Virus record (IMG/VR): IMGVR_UViG_3300008624_000520
Location: 1-64,000 of that record
From: a virus
DNA length: 64,000 nucleotides
Reading direction: 5' to 3' (one strand)
Positions 58,774 to 64,000 of the stretch are shown here, one piece after another. The position numbers and the translations under genes are program-made. The notes below the pieces were generated by a model that had not been told where the DNA came from, ran no database searches, and worked only from the letters and a program-made list of their open reading frames with translations. Within the stretch, counting starts at the first letter, position 1; every line of letters starts with the position of its first letter.

Positions 58774-58965
58774 TTAAAAAATGGACACCCTTTCGGCGTG
58801 TCCTCTTAGGATGATCAGGGGGTGCAGTTTCAAAGTCTTTAGCGTTAAAACTAATTCATCTTCAGTTTTCCCCCCATCACAAACTGCTGGTCTCATTTCA
58901 ATCCATCCAGTAGCGCCTGTTTAACCAAGCATTCCTGCGTTGTTTTTCGACTTCGCATTTTTATT
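58774..58965 (-). ncRNA. Candidate ncRNA between late promoter and terminator
   Basis: About 190 bases run from a TATAAATA at 58972 to a terminator at 58774-58803 without a convincing gene. The sequence has a GGGGGG/CCCCC pairing and a CTGG...CCAG stem. A short frame (58776-58896) reads through the terminator hairpin and is unlikely. This is a structured-RNA candidate; promoter, terminator and lack of ORF are direct observations, and RNA function is inference. Confidence 0.45.
58776..58803 (-). terminator. Rho-independent terminator
   Basis: On the minus strand GGACACGCC, a GAAA tetraloop-like turn and GGGTGTCC form a hairpin with one bulge, followed by ATTTTTT. It sits just upstream of hsp20 and would end the candidate RNA. 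Confidence 0.7.
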
Positions 58966-59638
58966 TATACGCAGAAGAATTTCTAGACACCATTTTATCC
59001 CTAATTTGGTCCTCTATGGGTAAATTTCTGAACCATAAGTTCATTGCGTACTTCTCTCCTGCTAATACCGGTTGTGCTTGATGCATTGTTTTAGGATCAG
59101 GAACCTGTGTTCCTATGACTGTATTGCTAAATACCACACATCTACCTGCTTTGGGTTTGACCCCCTTACCTAACTCTGTAAATACTGTGGCACCACCATC
59201 TGTCACATCATTACAATATAAAAGAACCGTTGCTACTCTATTTCCTTTTGTTCCATGTGGTCCTGTGTGGGCTCGTTCTGTATTTATAGGAAAAGCATCT
59301 AAGTGGGCATCATATTCCTCTCCTAATTCGTAATGTAATGCTTGCACATTTTCTGCTTGTGTGTGATGTAATTGTGTTAATTGAGATGCTCTCAATAAAA
59401 AGTGAACGGCTGTTACGCTTTTCCTATAATCCAACCAGCCCATTTGATTTGTTCTTGCATAATGTTCGTAATCATCACCTTCCTTTCCTTGTGTGACTCT
59501 GCCACGAGTCCATTCAACATTATCTTCCATATCTTTTATCAGTTGCTTACATTCAGGCTTACTCATAAAATTATCCCAAACCATAATCGTTGGGTTGAAT
59601 AAACTAATTACCTGTTTTAATTCTGCCATAAAATCCAC
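58961..59638 (-). CDS. Prolyl-4-hydroxylase-type 2OG-Fe(II) oxygenase
   Basis: The 225-residue protein has YDAHLDAF (His-x-Asp), a long central strand region and a distal MHQAQPVLAGEKYAMNLWF with His and Lys, which is the full 2OG-Fe(II) set. Alternative starts at Met4 are possible. It overlaps the radical SAM gene by 35 bases, so the two are likely coupled. It could hydroxylate a peptide or protein side chain. Confidence 0.8.
   Translation of the reverse strand: MDFMAELKQVISLFNPTIMVWDNFMSKPECKQLIKDMEDNVEWTRGRVTQGKEGDDYEHYARTNQMGWLDYRKSVTAVHFLLRASQLTQLHHTQAENVQALHYELGEEYDAHLDAFPINTERAHTGPHGTKGNRVATVLLYCNDVTDGGATVFTELGKGVKPKAGRCVVFSNTVIGTQVPDPKTMHQAQPVLAGEKYAMNLWFRNLPIEDQIRDKMVSRNSSAYK
58972..58979 (-). 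promoter_or_regulatory. T4-type late promoter (TATAAATA)
   Basis: Perfect octamer at the 3' end of the oxygenase gene. It points to a gene-free segment ending in a terminator, not to a nearby start codon. Confidence 0.55.
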
Positions 59639-60917
59639 CTAGTTCAGGAAAGGTTTTTATAAAATCTGTTCCCCTTCTCCTGTCATGTTCATCTACAAAG
59701 CTAACAAAATCGTTTCTTTGTACTTCTAATTCTTTTCCTTTAAATCTATTTGCTTTAATCCAATCAACTGTTCTTTTAAATTTCATTATTTCATAAGTTT
59801 GATATATATGATCGAAGTCTCGCATAGTTTCTAAACTATTGTCTAACATACTTATAACATTATCGTCTGCAATCCTAGCAGTTAGGTGTAATGGTTCAAC
59901 CATATTAGGCATATCTACTGTAATTAAATCACCATAAGTATTTTTCAATTCTGCTACTTTAAATATGAACTCATCAAAGTTAGGAATAGATAAGAAACAA
60001 AAAGTACACATGATTCCTACAGGTATGCCTGCTGCTAAAACTCTATGTAGGTTCTGTTCAAACCTATTCATTTTTAAACCATTCCTTATATACTCTGCTT
60101 GGTCGCCCCAGCTGTCTATACTGACATAACATTTTTGGCCAGGCAAATCTGCAACTAACCTGATGTATTCTAAAACTCTCCTTTCAGTCACCATCAAATT
60201 TGTGCTTATTTCGAAAGATAAGTTCTCTTTAGGATGCTCTTTAACATACTCCAATAGCTTAAACGTATTATTGTCTAATAAGGGTTCTCCACCCGTCAAG
60301 CGTATAGTATTTAGGTGTGGATATGCCTCAGGCAACCACTTCCAAAACTTCTTAACGTCGGGGTTCTGTGAGGGTGCTAGAATGTCATTTCTTGTTTGAT
60401 ACTTATCGTGATTTGGCTTGCTTTTTAAGTCATATGTTCCATACTTGTCTAACTCCTTTTGCCATGTAGAACTCTTTCCTGCCCCACAATAACTACATGA
60501 CATTTGACATTTATTAGTGAAACTAACCGTCAAATACCTTGGCCATACATCTTCCTCAGGAGGAATTGATGCTGTTTTTGCTATTAAGTCTGGATCGTCT
60601 TTTAAAAACTGTACAGCGAGCATTTGTCTGTCGCTAAAGTTTCCTGTTTTTTCTATATTATAACAATAAGCGTCTTCTGCGGGTTTACCGCCTTCTAACA
60701 TTTCTTGTCTTACTGCTTTGGTATAGGGTGTGTTGTGTAGATCGCTTTGTGAAGGGATTTTATGTTGGGGACAATGATAGCATGAATGCTTTAGTCCTTC
60801 TGCTAAACTCAATTCCAAATAATACCACTTTAATAAACAGAATCCTGGACCTATCTCGTCCAAATCATTTTTTATTTTACTTAACCAGTATTCCTGATTA
60901 TTTAATTTTCTTGCCAA
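59604..60917 (-). CDS. Twitch-type radical SAM enzyme
   Basis: The 437-residue protein has a CQMSCSYCGAG cluster motif near residue 144, GGEPL, a later IDSWGDQAEYIRNGL segment and an N-terminal CYHCP pair. I recall twitch-domain radical SAM proteins with this layout in marine phages. Start is a TTG. It overlaps the RegA gene and the hydroxylase gene, so it may form a two-enzyme module. Substrate unknown; a phage peptide is one possibility. Confidence 0.75.
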   Translation of the reverse strand: MARKLNNQEYWLSKIKNDLDEIGPGFCLLKWYYLELSLAEGLKHSCYHCPQHKIPSQSDLHNTPYTKAVRQEMLEGGKPAEDAYCYNIEKTGNFSDRQMLAVQFLKDDPDLIAKTASIPPEEDVWPRYLTVSFTNKCQMSCSYCGAGKSSTWQKELDKYGTYDLKSKPNHDKYQTRNDILAPSQNPDVKKFWKWLPEAYPHLNTIRLTGGEPLLDNNTFKLLEYVKEHPKENLSFEISTNLMVTERRVLEYIRLVADLPGQKCYVSIDSWGDQAEYIRNGLKMNRFEQNLHRVLAAGIPVGIMCTFCFLSIPNFDEFIFKVAELKNTYGDLITVDMPNMVEPLHLTARIADDNVISMLDNSLETMRDFDHIYQTYEIMKFKRTVDWIKANRFKGKELEVQRNDFVSFVDEHDRRRGTDFIKTFPELGGFYGRIKTGN

Positions 60918-61317
60918 TGTTGTATTTGGGGATCAATTCCCACTCACCTTTTTCTTTAAATGATATAATTTTTATCTGACTTAAAGGTGCAAATTCCTTT
61001 GGCTCTGTTATTAAAACTACTAAATCCCAATCGGATAGTAATTTAGCTATGGTGTTTCGTCTCTCTAAGTCGTTGTCTTGGAAGTCTGCCTCCTTGCCAT
61101 CTAATGCAAACAATTCTTTAAAATGTGTTATAAAGTATCTGCCTTTCTTATGTAATATATGGCACGACTGATAAAGGACTTTTTCTTTTTTCGAAGCAAC
61201 ACCTATTCGAGATAGGGTTTCCCTGACTTTCAGGAAATCTTCGGGGTCCTTCAAAGAAACTTCTAAGGGTGAATACCCAGGATAGTCAATGTTGAAGTAA
61301 TTGTCTTGATCACTCAT
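60898..61317 (-). CDS. regA: RegA translational repressor
   Basis: Residues after the start include VSLKDPEDFLKVRETLSRIG, KVLYQSCHILHKKGRYFI and EWELIPKYNIG, nearly collinear with T4 RegA, which binds mRNA start regions and represses early genes, including the clamp loader and its own. I use the ATG at 61317; a TTG two codons earlier also fits. It lies after gp62, as in T4, while a radical SAM gene follows instead of gene 43. Confidence 0.9.
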   Translation of the reverse strand: MSDQDNYFNIDYPGYSPLEVSLKDPEDFLKVRETLSRIGVASKKEKVLYQSCHILHKKGRYFITHFKELFALDGKEADFQDNDLERRNTIAKLLSDWDLVVLITEPKEFAPLSQIKIISFKEKGEWELIPKYNIGKKIK

Positions 61318-61363
61318 TCTCAATACGCCTTTCGTGTATCATATAAATTATTAGGTTACCAAT

Positions 61364-61371
61364 TATTTATA
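61364..61371 (-). promoter_or_regulatory. T4-type late promoter (TATAAATA)
   Basis: Perfect octamer at the 3' end of gp62, about 47 bases before regA. In T4 regA is not mainly late, so this may be chance or a real divergence. Confidence 0.4.
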
Positions 61372-61831
61372 CTTTACCGCCTTTAGACGTATTAAGGTAT
61401 AGTTTTATAACATCAATATCAGTGTCTGATAAAAGTCTTAAAGCTTCTTTTGCTTTATTAAAACTATATCCAAAAAAGCGCTGTATCGCGTCAATGTTCT
61501 CCTCTTCAGATTTTAACCACTTATTATATCTTTTTGCTTTTCGTACTACTTCTCTTAAGAAATCGTACTGCAATTTTTTATCTAGATGAGATCTAGAATT
61601 CATTTCATTGCCTGCAATAACTGTATCAGGCCCCATTCCCATAGCTCTATTTACAATAAAAGCATTATATTCATTCTCAGTTCTCTCATCAACTATTAAA
61701 TCTTCTTTACTAAAATTAATGGAATTCACAAAGTCAAAAGGAGAAATCTTCTTCAATTTCTCCTGGAATTGATCTTCAACGATCTCCTCTACGGGATCGC
61801 CAAACCCTTCTAATATTGCTTTATCAACCAT
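61367..61831 (-). CDS. 62: Clamp-loader small subunit (gp62)
   Basis: The 154-residue protein matches T4 gp62: ISPFDFVNSINFSKEDLIVDE, FIVNRAMGMGPDT and NEMNSRSHLDKKLQYDFL. It pairs with gp44 to load the sliding clamp. The start is preceded by a TAGTAGT sequence overlapping a micro-protein gene. In T4, gp62 follows gp44 directly; here three small genes lie between. Confidence 0.9.
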   Translation of the reverse strand: MVDKAILEGFGDPVEEIVEDQFQEKLKKISPFDFVNSINFSKEDLIVDERTENEYNAFIVNRAMGMGPDTVIAGNEMNSRSHLDKKLQYDFLREVVRKAKRYNKWLKSEEENIDAIQRFFGYSFNKAKEALRLLSDTDIDVIKLYLNTSKGGKV

Positions 61832-61905
61832 ACTACTAATTTATAAGTGAAATAAGCTAATCCACCTATAAAAAACCAAATTGTAAAATTATAAAAAAAT
61901 TCCAT
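61810..61905 (-). CDS. Membrane micro-protein, 31 residues
   Basis: The ATG at 61905 forms a TAATG overlap with the preceding lipoprotein stop. The peptide MEFFYNFTIWFFIGGLAYFT is aromatic and hydrophobic, then basic, and overlaps the gp62 start by 22 bases. The same linked-overlap design appears elsewhere in this window. Confidence 0.55.
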   Translation of the reverse strand: MEFFYNFTIWFFIGGLAYFTYKLVVWLIKQY

Positions 61906-62084
61906 TAATCAAATAAAGTTTCTGCTCTACAGACATTATTCCTTCTGCAAATTTCTAAATTGTGTTGAAATACTACTGGCTCAACCCACTCAAAACGGGG
62001 CATACCTTCTTCGTACCAATAAGGAACATAATCTGTCGTACTACACCCTACTAGGAATGTTATCATTAGCAAATATCTAGTCAT
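61905..62084 (-). CDS. Small lipoprotein, 59 residues
   Basis: The ATG at 62084 has AGGAAAGAG upstream. The N-terminus MTRYLLMITFLVGC is a short lipoprotein signal with lipobox Cys14. The rest is small and aromatic, with two more Cys (46, 52) that could form a disulfide. It lies between the RHH gene and the micro-protein. A surface or exclusion role is possible. Confidence 0.6.
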   Translation of the reverse strand: MTRYLLMITFLVGCSTTDYVPYWYEEGMPRFEWVEPVVFQHNLEICRRNNVCRAETLFD

Positions 62085-62102
62085 TTTGTTTCTCTCTTTC
62101 CT

Positions 62103-62276
62103 CTAATTAAATCCAAAATCATTCTCTTTACTCTCTCTGTAACTTTCGAGCAAAAGCTCTGTTATAGAAATTTTACGTTTTTTGGCTTCTGCCTTTAATT
62201 CCTTTTTTAACTCCTCAGGAACACGAATGTCTATTCTGGCAGTTGCCTTTCCTGCTTCATTATAATCTTTTGTCAT
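62103..62276 (-). CDS. Ribbon-helix-helix (CopG/Arc-type) protein
   Basis: The ATG at 62276 forms an ATGA overlap with the gp44 stop, preceded by GGAG. The 57-residue protein contains ARIDIRVPEELKKELKAEA, a strand-helix-helix pattern typical of RHH DNA-binding repressors. Insertion between 44 and 62 suggests a regulator of the operon, by inference. Confidence 0.75.
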   Translation of the reverse strand: MTKDYNEAGKATARIDIRVPEELKKELKAEAKKRKISITELLLESYRESKENDFGFN

Positions 62277-63217
62277 GCAAACTCCACATTTGCCATAATT
62301 TCTGTCAAACATGCAGTAAGGTTAATTTCCTGATCTGCCACAAATGCCGCTTTATACTGATAATCGGCTATTAACAGAACTAGCTGTGGAATTGACTTAA
62401 TCTCAGGTAATAGAATATCATATATCTGTCTAAATATACCCTGAGGGTCAGTATCCACATTATTGGCTACCCACTGCCTCATCTTCTTCCAATTCTTCTC
62501 CCTTAGGCTCTCTATGAGCTGCTTAGCGTTGATTTCTTGGAAGTTACTTAATACACCCTCATCTATTTTTCCTGCTACGGAGTACCTTTGTAGCTCATTT
62601 ATGACCCTTCTATAGTCAGGAAAATACTTCATTAGGAGCTCCGCTAACACTTTCTCAGAGTAGTCTATTCCTTCATTACTAAGGATATACTGCATCCTTT
62701 GTAAGAACTTAGCAGCGAGCTGAGGACGATCTGAGGGTGCTATCTTAAAGTCCACTACCGTTGTTCTACTATGTAACGGTGTTATAATCCTATTTATATA
62801 GTTACAAGTAAATATGAACCTACAATTCGACGAAAACGTTTCTATAAACGCCCGTAATGCTGGTTGAACACTCTCTCTGTTCAAATAGTCAGCCTCATCA
62901 AGTATAACTACCTTGGTTTTACCCTCAAAGGATACTGCTGATGCAAAGTTGCGTATCTTAGTTCTAAGTGTATCTATTTGTCTACCCTCATCACTACCAT
63001 TAATAATAATGTAGTCACATCCTAGTTCTTCACATAATGCACGCGCGAGGGTTGTTTTGCCTGTACCTGCTGATCCAGACAATAGTAAGTTAGGTATCTC
63101 CTTTTTAGTAATAAACTGCTGAAATGTAGTTTTTACTTCATCAGGCAATATACAGTCCTCTATACTATGTGGACGATATTTTTCTACCCATAAAAATTGT
63201 TGTGGTTCCATATTCAT
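62273..63217 (-). CDS. 44: Clamp-loader large subunit (gp44)
   Basis: The 314-residue AAA+ protein has WVEKYRP near the start, Walker A GSAGTGKT at 48-55, Walker B VVILDEAD at 103-110, and sensor/arginine-finger-like LHSRTTVVDF. It is the ATPase of the sliding-clamp loader, working with gp62. It starts at Met1 or Met3. Confidence 0.93.
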   Translation of the reverse strand: MNMEPQQFLWVEKYRPHSIEDCILPDEVKTTFQQFITKKEIPNLLLSGSAGTGKTTLARALCEELGCDYIIINGSDEGRQIDTLRTKIRNFASAVSFEGKTKVVILDEADYLNRESVQPALRAFIETFSSNCRFIFTCNYINRIITPLHSRTTVVDFKIAPSDRPQLAAKFLQRMQYILSNEGIDYSEKVLAELLMKYFPDYRRVINELQRYSVAGKIDEGVLSNFQEINAKQLIESLREKNWKKMRQWVANNVDTDPQGIFRQIYDILLPEIKSIPQLVLLIADYQYKAAFVADQEINLTACLTEIMANVEFA

Positions 63218-63276
63218 TTTATCAGAAACTTTTTTTGCTCCAAAATATCTTCGATTTTTTTCCGTCGAAAAAAGGT

Positions 63277-63897
63277 CTAGCCAAATTTCTCCTTTACAGA
63301 AGTCGAATCTGAAAAGTTCAACTCTATATTAGTACCGACACTATCATACTCGTCAGACATTACTGCTACTTCTGTAGCTGCCTCTTGTACATGTTGCATT
63401 ACATTTTCAGGTGTACTTATGTCGTAAGGATCGTCTTCAGCATTGTCTTGGAAACCTTCTTCAACAAATGACTTAACTATTGTTCCGTCAGTTACTATTG
63501 CTGCATATCTCCAGGACCTCATTCCAAATCCTAAATTATCTTTTCGGACATCCATGCCCATCTTAATTGTAAACTCACCACTACCATCAGGTATCAGTTT
63601 AACATTTACAATTTCCTGTTTCTCTTTCCACTCTTCCATAACGAATGTATCATTAACACTAACACAATAGATATCATCTATGCCTAGTTCTCTAAACTCA
63701 GAATATAGCTCTTCAAATCCAGGAAGTTGTTGTCCTGAACATGTAGGAGTAAATGCTCCTGGCAAACCAAAAACTATTACTGTCTTATCTTTAAACAGAT
63801 CATCTGTTGTTAATGTAGTCCATTTAAAACCCTCTGTTGCGTGGGTTATTCTTCTATGGAATGTTGCTTGTGGAATTTCTTCTGGCAATCTACTCAT
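63277..63897 (-). CDS. Peroxiredoxin (Prx5-like)
   Basis: The 206-residue protein has GAFTPTCSGQQLPG, with the peroxidatic Cys, and a distal GMRSWRYAAIV with the conserved Arg. A second domain-like tail extends beyond the usual 160 residues. It reduces peroxides and could protect the infected cell. It is unusual beside replication genes. Its ATG overlaps the previous stop as ATGA. Confidence 0.8.
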   Translation of the reverse strand: MSRLPEEIPQATFHRRITHATEGFKWTTLTTDDLFKDKTVIVFGLPGAFTPTCSGQQLPGFEELYSEFRELGIDDIYCVSVNDTFVMEEWKEKQEIVNVKLIPDGSGEFTIKMGMDVRKDNLGFGMRSWRYAAIVTDGTIVKSFVEEGFQDNAEDDPYDISTPENVMQHVQEAATEVAVMSDEYDSVGTNIELNFSDSTSVKEKFG

Positions 63898-64000
63898 TTA
63901 TCCATCTCCGATTGATTAAATATATCTAAATCACCCTTCATTACTTTCCTAACAAGTGATATTGCTGGATTTGGACGAGTAAATATATACTCTATGGTTT
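63894..64000 (-). CDS. C-terminal end of an unknown gene (continues past window)
   Basis: The frame is open from the window edge to a TGA at 63894-63896 and ends FTRPNPAISLVRKVMKGDLD then IFNQSEMDK. It is protein-like. By T4 order the sliding clamp gp45 might be expected here, but the sequence does not resemble the T4 gp45 end. Only about 35 residues are visible. Confidence 0.55.
   Translation of the reverse strand, partial: TIEYIFTRPNPAISLVRKVMKGDLDIFNQSEMDK

Noticed and set aside
58776-58896. 40-codon minus-strand frame starting at 58896
   Set aside because: It reads through the terminator hairpin and lacks a ribosome-binding site, so the region is better explained as RNA.
62791-62798. 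TATAAATA inside gp44
   Set aside because: No gene start follows within a useful distance; probably chance in AT-rich DNA.
63894-64000. Partial gene as the sliding clamp gp45
   Set aside because: Position would suit T4 order, but the visible C-terminal residues do not resemble gp45; left as unknown.

Overview
The window looks like part of the genome of a T4-like marine tailed phage (a myovirus), most likely one infecting an abundant marine bacterium of the SAR11 or cyanobacterial type. The genome is AT-rich and densely packed, and genes often overlap as ATGA or TAATG. T4 replication genes are recognisable by motif: DNA polymerase gp43, RegA, clamp loader gp62 and gp44, UvsX, helicase gp41, primase gp61 and RNase H. 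NrdA and NrdB, Hsp20, 2OG-Fe(II) oxygenases and a peroxiredoxin add a marine-phage flavour. The T4 late-promoter octamer TATAAATA recurs at gene starts, so the phage probably uses a gp55-type late sigma system encoded elsewhere. Host identity is inference.

Layout. 1-3157 (+): 3' end of a repetitive, very acidic, probably tail-associated protein, then three small membrane proteins. 3141-6926 (-): sugar-nucleotide and NAD genes (UDP-sugar dehydrogenase, nucleotidyltransferase-cupin fusion, NAD synthase) followed by tiny membrane and unknown genes. 6927-8734: accessory early region with host-like promoters and about 480 bases of noncoding DNA. 8735-15303 (-): a large FG-GAP/VCBS lipoprotein, a B12-type radical SAM enzyme, a metallopeptidase and a class 3 lipase. 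15367-18242 (+): a three-gene island behind a divergent late promoter (possible nuclease, SGNH hydrolase, NUMOD3 protein). 18209-31241 (-): radical SAM, RNase H, membrane proteins, the nrdA/nrdB block with QueC-like and sulfotransferase insertions, and primase. 31309-45404 (-): virion structural genes interrupted by a second B12 radical SAM plus SGNH pair, an overlapping spanin pair, a ligase-like protein and a glycosyltransferase. 45367-50587 (-): cytidylyltransferase, tRNA-Thr, small early genes, MscS-like and holin-like proteins. 50565-64000 (-): the replication core in T4 order (44-62-regA-43, then uvsX and 41) with many insertions.

Transcription appears to use two promoter classes. Seven host sigma70-like promoters with 17-base spacers precede early genes, including DNA polymerase. 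About ten TATAAATA late promoters precede structural, lysis and some other genes. Several genes form a plausible surface or glycan modification repertoire: four radical SAM proteins, two SGNH hydrolases, two UDP-sugar dehydrogenase-like enzymes, three HxGH nucleotidyltransferases, two sulfotransferase-like proteins, a glycosyltransferase and a methyltransferase.

Many genes are too short for routine calling but are supported by ribosome-binding sites and start/stop overlaps. They include several single-membrane-span micro-proteins, a 16-residue peptide with six cysteines, two small zinc-ribbon proteins and a 59-residue lipoprotein. A late promoter and a terminator also bracket a gene-free segment of about 190 bases that may be a noncoding RNA.
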